Origin: Stomoxys calcitrans
Lineage: Eukaryota; Arthropoda; Insecta; Diptera; Muscidae
Reading direction: 5' to 3'
DNA length: 64,000 bases
NCBI RefSeq assembly: GCF_963082655.1
Contig: NC_081552.1
Coordinates: 190,476,075 to 190,540,074 of the forward strand
Shown: positions 32,781 to 44,944 of the stretch, piece by piece
How positions within the stretch are numbered: position 1 is the first letter of the stretch
Layout of the letters: every line of letters begins with the position of its first letter
Notes under the pieces: generated by a model
What the model was told of the DNA's origin: nothing
The model's database searches: none
What the model saw: the letters and a program-made list of their open reading frames with translations, nothing else
Position numbers and translations under genes: made by a program

Positions 32781-32989
32781 TATTTGTGCAAAATTTCAAG
32801 AGGCTAGCTTTACTCCTTCAAAAGTTAGCATGCTTTCGACAGACAGACGGACATGGCTAGATCGACATAAAATGTCACGACGATCAAGAATATATAAACT
32901 TTATGGGGTCTCAAACGAATATTTCGAGTAGTTACAAACAGAATGACGAAATAAGTATACCTCCATCCTGTGGTGGAGGGTATAAAAAT

Positions 32990-33486
32990 GAAAATCGAAC
33001 GACAAATGCCTTCATTAATAGCAAAATACGAAGCCAATCTCGGACAAAATTTCAACAAATAAAAATTAAAACTCGTTTATGCCCGAAACCGGTAGAGTTT
33101 TGTATACCTCAAGCCGACTTTTTTTGTAGAGATGTTTAAGCACTATCCAGGAAGAAAAGAATGTTTGAAAATCGGACCACAAATAAAAATGTGGCAACCC
33201 CAACAATTTTTCGAATTGCCGAGGTGACCAACATTAAAGGCCTGCAAAGAAGCGCCCGGACCACTGGGGGCCTTGAAACCATTCCAAATTTCTAGTTTTT
33301 TTTTCGATTTTCTCCCACTGTGCGACGCAAGGGCTAAGTGTTGCGCACTCTATGGAAATGCTTCGAAGTCCATACTTGGGTATCCAAAGCTTTCCCCAAG
33401 TAGCCCATGGGAAGACAAGGGACGTCATAGCAACCCTGCAGTGAGTAGCAATACGCCAGGCAAAAAAAAGGTATTAGGAGACACGT
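32990..33486. other. Unassigned spacer
   Basis: Unique-looking sequence with a T-run at 33297-33305. No gene is recognised. Confidence 0.4.
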
Positions 33487-34830
33487 AAAAACGCATATAA
33501 TTCGGCGGTGCCGAACTTTTGATAACCACCACCATGGACATTCCTATTTTATTATAACTCTACTATATCCATATTACTTTCCAAATATAAGCCGACCTTA
33601 ATCATATTTGGTTCAGGTGCCGAGAAGCTTTATATAAGTAACAGTTCCAAATTACAGCGAAATCGGGTAATAAATTCGCTTCAGACCCTAAATCGCCAGA
33701 TCGGTTTATATGACAGCTATATCTAAATACTAACATATTCGGGTAGGATGTCGGGAGTCTTAAAGCAGCCCTCTATTTGAAATTTCGACGAAATGGGAAA
33801 ACAAAATGCGCATTTAATGGTCCTAAGACCCTTAAGTTGAAGGTCTGTCTTTATGGTAGCTATATCTAAATATAGCGCGATCTGGACCATATTCGGGAGG
33901 CCTAGTCCTACTTACTGCTTAAAATTTTAGCGAAATCTGAAAAAATGCGTCTTTATACAACTCACAGTTGCAAATTTCAGTGATAACGGGTAATAAGTGC
34001 TCCCTTTGCAGATCTAAGAATCAAAATTGGCAGATCGGTCTATATGGCAATTATAACCAAATATTTTCTGATCTGGACCATGTTTGGTTCGGATATCGAC
34101 GACCTAACAAAATGCTTTATTCTGAATTTCAGCAAAATCCTGTTATGGACCTGAGACCCTAATTAGGAAGATCGGTCTATATGACTGCTGTATATAAATA
34201 TGGCCCGATATGGATCATATTCGGATCGAAAGTCGATGGGCCTAATAAAGCTTACTGAATTACCGAATTTCAACCAACTCGGGTAATAAATGCGCCAGTT
34301 AAATGCTAAATCGGCATATCGGTTTATATGGCAACTACAACCATATATTGGGTTGCCCAAAAAGTAATTGCGGATTTTTTAAAAGAAAGTAAATGCATTT
34401 TTAATAAAACTTAGAATGAACTTTAATCATATATACTTTTTTACACTTTTTTTCTAAAGCAAGCTAAAAGTAACAGCTGATAACCGACAGAAGAAAGTAT
34501 GCAATTACAGAGTCACAAACTGTGAAAAAATTTGTCAACGCCGACTATATGAAAAATCCGCAATTACTTTTTGGGCAACCCAATATAATACGATCTGGAC
34601 CATACTCGGGTCGGCTGACGGGAGGCCTAGTCCAACTCACTGTTTCAAATTTTAGCGAAATTTAAAAAAAAATTGCCAGATTGTTCTATTTGGCAGCTAT
34701 ATCCAAATATATAGTCCAACTTCACCTATTCAAGAATTTAACCTGCGTGTAGAAGAAATGTGAGTCTAAGCAAAATTTCAACTCATTATTTAAATGTTTA
34801 AAGATTGTAGCGTGATTACAACTGATTCAC
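33487..34830 (-). mobile_element. HINE-like element, type T1, carrying a MITE
   Basis: Palindrome-like 'attcggcggtgccgaac' at about 33501-33520, 'gataaccaccaccatgg', diverged T1 units, and an end near 'gattacaactgattcacag'. MITE copy 2 (34348-34583) splits it. The TATACCC end is missing. Confidence 0.65.
34348..34583. mobile_element. Mariner-type MITE, 236 bp, copy 2
   Basis: Ends TTGGGTTGCCCAAAAAG and its inverse, TA on both sides (34346-34347, 34584-34585). Same length as copies 1 and 3 and nearly identical in sequence. Confidence 0.9.
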
Positions 34831-35059
34831 AGTGGGATAGAAATGAAAAAAAAAAAAAAACTTTAAAAAATATGTCATGTGACAACAGGTAAGATATCTC
34901 TTTGAAATTTAGAATAAAAAGAGCCGAGGTATTAGCAAGATTGTGTGCAAAATGTAAAGGCCCTAGGTTGTCCGGGCGCCTTTTGGCAGGCCCCTAAAGT
35001 TGTTTACCTCGGTATTTCGAAATTTTGTTGGGGCTGCCCTAAAAAAATGTCATCTTCAA
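34831..35059. repeat. T2-like remnant and spacer
   Basis: An A-run at 34849-34861, then weak T2-like sequence. No ends are seen. Confidence 0.35.
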
Positions 35060-35920
35060 AATTTCAGGCAAATCGGTTGCTATGTCACGTTATATAGCGA
35101 TTTGGGTCATACTTGGCATGGTTGTTGGAAGTCATAGTAAAACAATATGTGCAAAACCTCAGTAAAACTGATGGTTATTGCGCCTTCTAGAGGCTCAAGA
35201 AGTCTTTTCTTACGTTATGGGCCAAGTTGGATAGTACTAAGCGCATAGTTAAGAAAAAAAGCTATGTGCAAAATTTTAACCAAATCGGCTAATAATTGCC
35301 GATTTGGTTAAAACCGGTCGATCGGTTTATATAGGAGCTATATCAGGATTTGGATCGATTTGGAAGTCATAGCGAAATCTTATGTGCAAAATTTCAGCTA
35401 AATCGGATAAGGATTGCACCCTCTTGGGTCTCAAGAAGTCAAGATCCGAGATTGGTTTATATTGCAGTTGGGCCCATTTACAATCCCAACTTACCTACAC
35501 TAATAGTGAGTATTTGTGCAAAATTTCAAGAGCCTAACTTTGCAAATTTACCCATGATCAAACCATTACGGAACTGGAGCAAACTTCTCACATATCACTG
35601 AGTTCAATGTTAAGCTCAATGGTAAGGGGCCTCCTTTTTATAGCCGAGTCCGAACGGCGTGCCGCAGAACGACACCTCTTTGGGAAGAAGTTTTAACTCA
35701 TGAATGTCGCCAGCATTAGTAGGGAATAACCACCGCTGACAAAAGTTTCTGATGTTCTTCAAAGGATTCGAACCCAGGCGTTCAGCGTCAGAGGCGCACA
35801 TGCTAACCTCAGCGCAACGGTGGACTCCGAAAGAGCTTCCGGCAGACAGACAGACGGACGGACAGACATGCCTAAATCGACATGGAATATCAAAACGATC
35901 AAGAATATACACTTTTAGTA
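35060..35920 (-). mobile_element. HINE-like element, type T2, with SINE insertion
   Basis: Three T2 units, then 'gtatttgtgcaaaatttcaa', the SINE (about 35537-35824), and after it 'cttccggcagacagacagac' and 'aacgatcaagaatatacact', the usual terminal tract. The palindrome end is absent. Confidence 0.6.
35537..35824 (-). mobile_element. tRNA-derived SINE (family 1), copy S5
   Basis: Antisense copy from the tail (gcaaatttacccatgatc) to the head (gctaacctcagcgcaacgg), with the B box in reverse (ggattcgaaccc at about 35763). It is more diverged than S1-S4, and its target duplication is not clear. Confidence 0.75.
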
Positions 35921-36700
35921 AGGACGGGCTAAACTGAGGCGTAGCCGACCTTTTGACACCTTACACCACATTGGATATGCAGGCTGAGTGGTCGAATTTA
36001 AAATTTGCTTAAATCAGATCTGTAGAAATTCGATCAAAATACGAACATATTGTAGAAGCCATAGAGTAAATCGCTGTGCAAATTTTTGAGAAGATCGATT
36101 GATAAATGGGTTAGCAAAGGTCTTAAAAGAATCGGGAGATGGGAGCTATATCTAAATCTGAACCGATTTCTATTAAATTCAATATCAATACCGGGAGTCA
36201 TAAGGGAATCCTTTGTGCCAATTTTCGTGTGAATCGGTTAACAAATGACCAAATCATTGCAATACTAGTCCAAATCGAACGAACATATATATGGGAGCTA
36301 CATCTAAATCTGAACCGATTTCTTTGAAATTCACCAATAATGTCGAGACTTATAAAAAAATCACTCGTGCAAAATTTCGTGAGAATCTTTTCACAATTGA
36401 TGATGTAATTGCAATTTTAGTCCAAATGGGAGCTATATCTGAACCGATTTCTTTGAAATTCACCAATAATGTCGAGACTTATGAGAGAACCCCTCGTGCA
36501 AAATTTTGTGAGAATTGGCTAACAAATAACGATATGAATGCAATTTAAGTCTAAATCGGGCGAAAATTGCAAACTGTGATTCTGAATCGATCGGTATACT
36601 TATCAATGGGTCTATACCTCTTCCTTCTGGGTGTTACAAATAAATTGGCTAAGTTATAATACCCTGTACCACATTAGTGGTGTAGTGTATAAAAACGGAG
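35921..36700 (-). mobile_element. HINE-like element, type T3
   Basis: Hairpin-like end 'gaggcgtagccgacctttt' and 'accttacaccacattgg' at about 35937-35975. Three T3 units follow ('gggagctatatctaaatctg', 'aaattcaccaataatgtcg'), ending 'taccctgtaccacattagtg'. Two units near 36300-36500 are almost identical. Confidence 0.65.
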
Positions 36701-37842
36701 GTGAAGGGTATCCAAATGATAATGGGAGGTCATAACCAGAAATCTTTATGGTTTCACTTAGTCATTCTGTTTGCAACACATCGAAATATCCATTTTCGAC
36801 CTTTTCGGTTTGCCTGTACCACAGTGTTTGTCTGCAAAAGAATTCTTTACTGGAGTATCTTCATCCATTCTGACAGCATGATCTAGCCAACGCAGCCGTT
36901 ATATTTTGATATGCGTAACTATGCTATTGTCGTCATACAGCTCATTTATTTTTCGGAGAATCTTTCTCTCAAACACTCCAAGCACTGCCTCGCCTGCTTT
37001 CACAAGTACACATGCCTCAGAACCATATAACAACACCACGGGTAGTATCAGTGTCTTGTGTAGTGTAATCGTCGTCTGTCGAGAGGTGGCCTTATTTTTA
37101 AACTGCCTACTTAATCCAAATTACTTTTTGTTTGTCAGTATGAGTATGATTCTTCGCTTAATTTCAAAACTGGTATCATTCGTTTCGACTACGGCGGTGC
37201 CGAGGTAGATAAAGATGCTGACCATCTCAAAGTTGTGGTTCCCAACTTTCTCCATTTTCTTTATCTGAACGGTTGAACAGGGCGTTTTGCGAGTCTATAC
37301 CATCCATTTCGTCTTATCTCCATTTCTCTGCAGTTACTACTATCGGTGACCGATATCAATCAATGTCGTCTGCATAGGCGAGTAGCGTGTGTACTCTTGT
37401 GATTTGTGTGCCGTATCTATTCAAATCTGCATCTCGTATAATCTTCTCCAGCAGAATATTAAAGAGATCACACGATAGGCTGTCTCCTGGTCTGAAACCT
37501 TCTTTGGTATTGAACGGTTCGGAAAGTTTCTTTCCTATTCTAACTGAGTAGCGTGTACCAGCAAGCGTCACCCTGCAAAGTCGTATCAGTTTTGCAGGAA
37601 TACCAAACACGGAAATGATTTGAAATACCTTTGAACGTATGGGGCTGTCGAAAGCGGTTTGGCAGAAAACCAAGAGATGGTAGATGTTCATTTGTCCTTC
37701 TCGTGTCTTTTTTAAGATTTGGCGCAGTGAGAATATCTGGTCCAGGGTGGATTTACCAGTTCTAAAGCCACATTGATTATCTCATTGACTTAAGGTTTTA
37801 GCCTCTCACACAGTACGCTCGAGAGTATGCGATGCGGAGGAG

Positions 37843-38050
37843 ACTTATTCCTCTGTAGTTGGCACATTCCGTCTTGTCTGCTTTCTTGTGTACGGGACAT
37901 AGTATGCTGAGGTTCCCATCATCGGGTATGCGTTTTTCTGCTGAAAATGGGAAACTTATTCCTCTGTAGTTGGCACATTTCGTCTTGTCTGCTTTCTTGT
38001 GTACGGGACATAGTATGCTGAGGTTTCCATCATCGGGTATGCGTTTTTCT
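37843..38050. repeat. 97 bp direct duplication, period 111 bp
   Basis: 'acttattcctctgtagttgg' recurs at 37843 and 37954. The copies differ at only a few positions up to 'tatgcgtttttct'; a 14 bp linker separates them. Confidence 0.85.
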
Positions 38051-38488
38051 ACCTAGATTGTGCAGATAAGCTGAAGCATACGCCTTATCAGCGTGTCGCC
38101 TCCGGTTTTACATAGTTCAGAAGGTAACCCGTCGGCTCCTGCTGCCTTATTGTTCTCCAGTAGGGTCACTGCTATTTGGACCTCATTCTGATTATGAGGT
38201 AAACATTCTATACCATTATCATTGATTGGTTCTGCGGTATCTACATGCTACACTAGACACCAGAACTGCTACTGTCCAACGTTGGCGGCGAAGAGGATAC
38301 CGCAGAACCAATCAATGATAATGGTATAGAATGTTTACGTCATAATCAGAATGAGGTCCAAATAGCAGTGACCCTACTGAAGAACAATAAGGCAGCAGGA
38401 GCCGACGGTTTACCTGCTGAACTATGAAAAACCGGAGGCGACACGCTGATAAGGCGTATGCTTCAGCTTATCTGCACAATCTAAGTAG
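38049..38488. repeat. 193 bp inverted duplication with a 54 bp loop
   Basis: Arms 38049-38241 and 38296-38488 are reverse complements with only a handful of mismatches, separated by 38242-38295. The arm sequence is RT coding region of the surrounding retrotransposon. Confidence 0.9.
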
Positions 38489-38859
38489 AAAAAAATGTTC
38501 TTTCCATATCCTCAGCATGTTATCTGTGTCAGCTACCAGATTTTCTATTTTGTCTCTGCAGTAGGATGTGCCTATACCAGAGCCATAAGTTGATGTTGTT
38601 GAGTCTTTGGTAGAATTTCCGGACTTCATTCTGACTCCTGGACATCTCAATTCGTTCGCACTCACGTCTTTCCATTTTCTTCTTCTGTGTGCAGAATACG
38701 CGTTTCTTCGGCCTTTTTTTCTCCCGAAGCCTCCTCTTATCTGGCGCAATGCTACTGATTGCAGGGTTGCTCTGAATGTCGCATCCTTGGCTTCAGTAGC
38801 ATCTCGTCACTCTTGGTCGTACCATAGAATTCTTGGGAAATGCCCCATTAAAAAATCAA

Positions 38860-39200
38860 TTTCCAAATACACGAAATCCGGCATATATACCAATCGGTAT
38901 AAAAAGGGGCTTAAATTAAAGATATTTGGGAATAGAGTTTGATGTTAATACAAAAATTAGAAGAAAAATGTCGGAGGGCCTCCCCAATCGAAAATATATC
39001 CCCAAAAAACCGCACTAACTTGCATATATACCGATAGGTCTGACACTGCAACCCATATCTGATACTTAAACATGGGTTCAATAATCTGGGCGAGCATATA
39101 TATCAATTCGGACAATATGGTACCATAATGAAAGGCATTTGAGCACGAACCGTCCGACTCCCTAATACCTTTAACTTGAGCCCCATATTGTACCGATCGG
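38860..39200 (+). repeat. T4 tandem repeat fragment
   Basis: Two to three units with 'gcatatataccaatcggtat' and 'tcggagggcctccccaatcg', related to the blocks at 11399 and 17421 but more diverged. Confidence 0.5.
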
Positions 39201-39207
39201 TATACTT

Positions 39208-39883
39208 AACCAAATTTGTTATTCAAAACAGCAAAAATGTTTGCAAAAACAGCCGTTTTTGTCTGCTGACAATGGGAAAGCAGACATTACTGCTGTATCA
39301 GCAAACGTAGGGCTCCTGTATTAGCAAACATTTCTTACTGCTGTTTCAACTAACAAAATCTGCAATGTTGAGTACACAAGTCTGCTGAATAAAACAAATT
39401 TGTATGCTACTTTTTATGGTTGCCTGTTACTTGTTATGATTACTTTAGGCATTTTTTAGCTTTTTTTTTAGAAATTTTGTTAAAAGAGATGATTTTAATT
39501 TGTGGAATATTACTGTACAGAAGCTATCTGCTCCATCCATTGGTTTACATTTTGAAATGTGGCTGAGCTAGCTCGCATTTTTTGTTATTGCTCTACTAAT
39601 GTGCACATGACTGGCATGGCCTTATGTATCTAAACTTTGTTTTTTTTGTATCCACTGAGACAAACATATATATGTGTGTTCTATTTTTCTTCTAACATCC
39701 CCTTCATAATTAAGCAGCAGTCATTTTCTGCAAACAACAGACTTTTCAGCAGTAAGCCTGCTGCTCTGAAATTGCAGTACTACAGCTGTTATAGCAGAAC
39801 TACTGCTACAATAGCAGTAAAATTAACTACTAATATTCAGCAGACAGAGTTTGCTATTTTCAGCAAACTTTTTTCTATTAGTG
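39208..39883 (-). mobile_element. TTTGCTG-rich TIR element, copy D
   Basis: Inverse-orientation relative of 4767-5665: 'aaccaaatttgttattc' and 'gcaaaaatgtttgc' on the left, 'cagcaaacttttttctatta' and GTG on the right. It shares the interior phrases 'gttgcctgttacttg' and 'atgtgcacatgactggcatg'. It lacks the nested MITE, so it supplies the empty site for 4974-5205. Confidence 0.75.
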
Positions 39884-39949
39884 TATACATATATGCCAGT
39901 TTGATGGTGGTATAGAATGTATACCGCCTTGTCCGAATAAGATCAGCTT

Positions 39950-40330
39950 AATAGACTGGCTTGAACAGTAGCAGCGGACTTTCATCCACCCTGTGCCACT
40001 GCTATGCACATACAACTTAGCCAGTATTTGGCTTGTGAGTGATGCTCACAAATGCTTTAATCGTTCTCCATTCTATACCCCAAAGTTGGTTGAAGTCTGT
40101 TAATGCATCGCCGCCTTAGTACTATAAGCCGCGAAAGTCGGGCATTGGCTTAGGAAATACTGCAACATTTCGTCACCTTTCCCACATCCCCTTCACACGC
40201 ATTTACTTGCAGCACCTATTTTGCATAAGCGAAAGCCATAGTGATGTACTTCTTCCTTACTTACAATATTTGCCTCGTCATTTTGTCTTTCTCGCCCCTT
40301 CGTCTTTTACTTTTCCAAAGTACTATATGA
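39950..40330 (-). mobile_element. I-group non-LTR retrotransposon, 3' fragment
   Basis: The - strand encodes a decayed C-terminal finger (C-G-G-C...QYFLSQCP) comparable to those at 25770 and 62400. The 3' UTR motif 'ccctgtgccactgctatgc' corresponds to the 'atggcatggggcag' region elsewhere. Confidence 0.6.
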
Positions 40331-40503
40331 GCGCTCGTCACACCCGCCCTTGACTCGGAATGCATCATCCTGAAAGGGTTCATTCATTAAGTTCGGATAA
40401 CAGTGCTTCGGTAATTACATCCAATTAGTTTGCCCTCTCAGTCCGTTTACTTTGCTATGGTGTGACATTTCAACGATGTGGATTGTATCATCTTCAGAAG
40501 TAG

Positions 40504-40900
40504 TCAATCTCTTTACACTCCAAGGCCGTTCGTCGCCCGTCCGCGCAGTAACCCAGCCAGAGAACAAGAAAGCAGCAGGAGCCTATGGGTTGCCAGCTGT
40601 GCGATGGCTTGGCATCCAAACGATGCGGTTTGTCAATCTCTTTACACTCCAAGGCCGTTCGTCTCCCGTCCGCACAGTAACCCAGCTAGAGAACAAGAAA
40701 GCAGGAGGAGCCTATGGGTTGCCAGCTGTGGGATGGCTTGGCACCCAATCGATGTAGATTATGCCATCTTCAGAACAGTCATTGATCTCCTTCTTACACT
40801 CCAAGACCTTTCGTCTTTCGTGCGCGTAATAACACAGCAATGAAAATACAAGGCAGCAGGAGCCTACGGGTTGCCAGCTGAACTGTTTAAGAACGAAGGG
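40504..40900 (+). repeat. Chimeric 129 bp tandem repeat made of retrotransposon pieces
   Basis: 'tcaatctctttacactccaa' occurs at 40504 and 40633 (period 129), with a diverged third unit near 40780. Each unit joins an RNase H-end piece ('cttacactccaaggccg') to an RT piece ('gcagcaggagcctatggg'; KAAGAYGLPA). The RT piece matches the 38390 retrotransposon, while the first piece matches the I-group type in antisense. Confidence 0.65.
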
Positions 40901-40930
40901 GTAACCTGACGAGACGAACATTAGTATACT

Positions 40931-42600
40931 ATGTCCCGTGAACAAGAAAGGAAACAAGAAAGCTTACTTCAGCTCACTGAGCTAATTTCTTCACTAGTTC
41001 AATAAGCTCATTCAAACTTTTTCGTTTATCAGCAACTCTTTTGTATCTCTAGCATCTCTTCGTTCGCTCTCTCTCTCTGTTCTGGCACAAAAGGTTAATT
41101 ATTCATTGCTTAAATGTTTCTCAGTGGTTTCTACATTCTCCAAGTGAATTACCATTGACGTACTTTGGCATAGTCAAAATGCTTGCGAGGCAATATATCT
41201 TCTTTATGGCTACCTACCTTCAAGCCTAACTCACCCCCAACACGAAGTTTATGCAAATAAGCTACAGCTACTAATTAATTAATTAAGCGATCATAAATTT
41301 ATCCCTTGACGTGGTGGTATAGTTTCCACATTATAATGCATGGGAGGCAGGCGGCGGAATGCAATGGAATCAAAGAATTCGAGATCAGCCTGTGATATTC
41401 AAACTGGGATACTAAAAACAAAAATTTGTTATGCGCAGTGGTCAATATTTAAATTTGTAATGCCAAAAATAATCTGTCAGAATCACACCATAAATTAAAG
41501 TTTATAACAAAAAAGTTTTAAATTGTTTTCTAATGATATTCGGGCTGTTGGGAAATTGGATTTTTTTTTAATTATATGGGAATAATAAGCAAAGCTTGAA
41601 GATCAATCTTTATAGTTTTCTCCTGATTTGCCAAAAAAAAAACTGAACCTACTCATTACGTACCTACGCAACCAAATATTATTGACACTAAGCTCTTCAT
41701 CACATATCAACATCTTCATACGTCTCCAATCCAAGCGACTGAAGTACTTTATAGCAGCATAGCAAGAGCATACAACTTTCAAATTGAATTGTTTAACCAT
41801 AGAAAACAGATCGATCAAGAATTTTGATCAGATGCTAATGAGCTAAAATGTTTTGAAAACAAAAACGTGATTATTACGACTTGTTTTTATGGTGTGGCGA
41901 AATAATTTGGAATCTAACATAATTTACGATGGCCGAAAATCAAACGTTTCAATAAATTTATCATACTATACTCAGTACTCAGAACAGTGGAACATTTCGA
42001 AAATCCCATACTAAACTGACAAGAAGGCCAGCCGGCCGGCCTCTCTGCCATGTGTGTGTCATCCATCGAACGCATGCATGGATGGGTGAATTTGAATTTC
42101 GAAGCGTGCGACTTGTCGTCATCTCTGTCAGAATTCATGAAGAAGAGATCAAGTTGACGGAACTACATTCCTTTGGGTATTGGCTAAAATCTTAGATGAG
42201 TTTTTTTGTGCTTTTATTCTGAATTTGGTTGGTAGTTTCTGGTGTTCTTGCTTCGCTGGGTTCTAAGTGATAAGCGTTAAATATTTTTCTCTTCGCGTTT
42301 TAATTTATGCAAGAATGCGAAGAAATGCAAATTTCAGCCATTCGTAATCCGTCAACTGGCGTCTTGCTTTATCGTTGAAATCTTAGAATTTATCTGTAGG
42401 AATTAAAGCGAAATACGCATGAAACTGGCTAGGTCTAAGATGGCTATTTTGGTCTTTTTTATCTTAGATTTGGGCAGCAAAACAAATGGTTAATATCTAA
42501 GTTACAATAATTTTTTGTTGGATTCTATAAAATACCTATAGCCCATCCAAGAACGCTCCGCTGTGTTATCTTTTGCAATACACAGAACATAAATGTTCTT
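40931..42600. other. Unassigned region
   Basis: AT-rich sequence with a short CT tract near 41077-41090. Open frames here are short and lack splice or motif support. Confidence 0.45.
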
Positions 42601-42602
42601 CT

Positions 42603-44130
42603 TATACCCTCCACCATAGGATGGGGGTATACTAATTTCGTCATTCTGTTTGTAGCACCTCGAAATATTCGTCCACATAAAGTATTGGGTTGCCCAAAAA
42701 GTAATTGCGGATTTTTTAAAAGAAAGTAAATGCATTTTTTATAAAACTTAGAATGAACTTTAATCAAATATACTTTTTTTACACTTTTTTCTAAAGCAAG
42801 CTAAAAGTAACAGCTGATAACTGACAGAAGAAAGAATGCAATTACAGGGTCACAAGCTGTGAAAAAATTTGTCAACGCCGACTATATGAAAAATCCGCAA
42901 TTACTTTTTGGGCAACCCAATACTTCTTGAGCCCACAAATGGCGCAATTCTTATTCGAATTGGCTGACATTTTACACAGATCTCCAACATATAATTTAAT
43001 TGTGGTCCAAACCGGACCATATCTTGATATCGCTCTAATAGCAGAGCAAATCTTTTCTTATATCCTTTTTTTGCCTAAGAAGAGATGCCGGGAAAAGAAC
43101 TCGAAAAATGCGATTCATGGTCATTTTATGTCGATCTAGCCATGTCTATCCGTCCGTTTGTCTGTCCGTCCGTCCGACTGTCTATCGAAAGCACGCTAAC
43201 TTTTGAAAGAGATAAGCTAGCAGCTTGAAATTTTGCACAAATACTTTTTATTAGCGCAGGTCGGTTGGGATTGTAAATAGGCCAAATCGGTCCATGTTTT
43301 GATATAGCTTTAAGTGCAGGTCGGTTGGTATTGTAAATGGGCCAAATCGGTTCATGTTTTGGAATAGCTGCCATATAAACCGATCTTGGGTCTTGACTTC
43401 TTGAGCCTCTAGAGGGGCAATTCTCGTCCGATTTGACTGAAATTTTGCACGTGGTGTTTTGGTATCACTTCCAACAATTCCAGCAAAGTATGGTTCAAAT
43501 CGGTCTACGTTTTGATATAGCTGCCATATAAGCCGATCTTGAGTCTTGACTTCTTGAGCGTCTAGAGGGGGCAATTCTTGTACGATTTGACTGAAATTTT
43601 GCCCGTAGTGTTTTGGTATCACTTCGAATAACTGTTTTAAGTATGATTCAAATCGGTTCATAATCTGGTATAGCTGTCATATAAACCGATCTTGGATCTT
43701 GACTTCTTGAGCCAATGGAGCGCGCAATTCTCATCCGATTTGGCTGAAATTTTGCATGAGGTGTTTTGTTATGACTTCCAATATCTTTGCTAAGTATGGC
43801 CCAAATCGTTACATTACCTAATATAGCTGCCATATAAACCGATCTGGGATCTTGACTTCTTGAGCAATTCTCATCCGAAATATGAGAAATATTGTACAAC
43901 GGCATCATGACCTTCAACATACGCGTGGTCTGAATCGATCAATAGCTTGATACAGCTCCCATATAAACCGATCTCCCGATTTTGCTTCTTGAGCCCCTAC
44001 AAATCGTAATTCTTATCCGAATGAACTGAAAAAGAGATACTGCGCATAGAACTCGACATATGCGATCCATGGTGGAGGATATATATAACACTCGGCCCGG
44101 CCGAACTTAGCACACTCTTACTCGTATTTG
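42603..44130 (+). mobile_element. Composite HINE-like T2 elements with a MITE
   Basis: Left end 'cttataccctccaccatagg', then MITE copy 3 (42685-42920). The following piece (42923-43115) belongs near the palindrome end of a T2 element ('gatgccgggaaaagaactcg'). A second start then follows ('gtcgatctagccatgtctat', GTCY tract 43145-43185), four to five units, and the palindrome at about 44091-44110 with 'cacactcttactcg'. At least two insertions or a deletion are therefore merged. Confidence 0.65.
42685..42920. mobile_element. Mariner-type MITE, 236 bp, copy 3
   Basis: Ends TTGGGTTGCCCAAAAAG and its inverse; TA at 42683-42684 and 42921-42922. Nearly identical to copies 1 and 2. Confidence 0.9.
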
Positions 44131-44189
44131 TAATCTAAATAGTTTCATGTTGGCTTCAATGGTTTGTGTTTAATGATCTGCTGGGAATA

Positions 44190-44735
44190 GGAATGGGGGT
44201 ATATTCATTTTGTCATTCCGTTTGCAACACATCGAAATATCCATTTCCGATCCTATAAAGTAAATATGTTCTTGATCAGCGTAAAAATCTAAGACGATCT
44301 AACCATGTCCGTCCGTCTGTCTGTTGAATATCACGCTACAATCTTTAAAAATAGAGATGTTGAGCTGAAACTTTGCAGAGATTCCTTTTTTTCCATAAAC
44401 AGGTAAAGTTTGAAGATGAACTTGATAGAGCCCCCATATAGACCGATCCGCCGATTTATGGTCTAAGGCCCATAAAAGCCACATTTATTATCAGATTTTG
44501 CTGAAATTTGGGACAGTGAGTCGAAGGAACAGATCGGTCCAGATTTGGATATAGCTGCCATATAGACCGATCACTCGATTTAAGGTTTTGGGCTCATAAA
44601 AGGCGCATTTATTGTCCGATGTCGCCGAAATTTGGGACAGTGAGTTAAGCTAGACTCTCCGACATACTTCTTCAGTTTGGCTCTGATCGGTCCAGATTTG
44701 GATATAACTGCCATACTTTCAAAAGTCCCGGCATT
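44190..44735 (+). mobile_element. HINE-like element, type T1, 3' truncated
   Basis: 'gaatgggggtatattcattt', 'catgtccgtccgtctgtctg', then two T1 units, cut off at 'gctgccatactttc' where SINE-related sequence begins. Confidence 0.65.
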
Positions 44736-44935
44736 AACACAAGAAAATTTTTCAGCTGTGGATTGCCTTACTTATGCTGGCAATATCTGTGAGGTATCCT
44801 GCTATGCGGCAAGCCATTCGGACTCGGAAATAAAATGGAGGCTTCTTATCATTGAACTTAAAGGTTAATCGTACTACACTCATTGATATGAGATAAGTAA
44901 CCCCTGTTCCTTAATGGAATGTTCATGGAAAATTT
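44736..44935 (+). mobile_element. SINE family 1, headless copy
   Basis: Diverged body and tail: 'atgctggcaatatctgtgag', 'gcaagccattcggactcgg', 'tcattgatatgagataagt', 'cccctgttccttaatggaat'. The tRNA-like head is missing. Confidence 0.65.
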
Positions 44936-44944
44936 GATACTAGT

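Larger units (their letters stand above)
31019..32989 (-). mobile_element. Full-length HINE-like element, type T2, carrying a SINE and a MITE
   Basis: Starts 'taacaagtaaaagcgtgcta', palindrome at about 31038-31060, 'atcctccaccatggatcg'. Units of about 150 bp follow ('tatatggcagctatatcagg', 'gctcaagaagtcaagaccc'), then 'gacagacagacggacatgg', 'gacgatcaagaatatataa' and 'ggtggagggtataaaaatg'. The SINE is at 32146-32435 and the MITE at 32545-32780. Without these it is about 1.45 kb. Confidence 0.8.
36790..38850 (-). mobile_element. Non-LTR retrotransposon, unassigned clade, RT remnants
   Basis: On the - strand, 38750-38470 encodes the linker before the RT ('SYCRDKIENLVADTDNMLRI'). 38460-38050 encodes the first RT motifs ('NNKAAGADGLPAEL'). 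37691-37356 encodes AFDSPIRSKVF, GFRPGDSLSCDLFNILLEKI and the catalytic YADD. 37300-36790 encodes the C-terminal part ('QRLRWLDHAVRM'-like, frames broken). The copy holds a 97 bp direct duplication (37843-38050) and a 193 bp inverted duplication (38049-38488). An RTE/Outcast-like assignment is possible but unproven. Inactive. Confidence 0.7.

Noticed and set aside
41914..42138. 74-codon frame on the - strand in otherwise unassigned sequence
   Set aside because: No recognisable domain, no splice or promoter support; length is within chance expectation.
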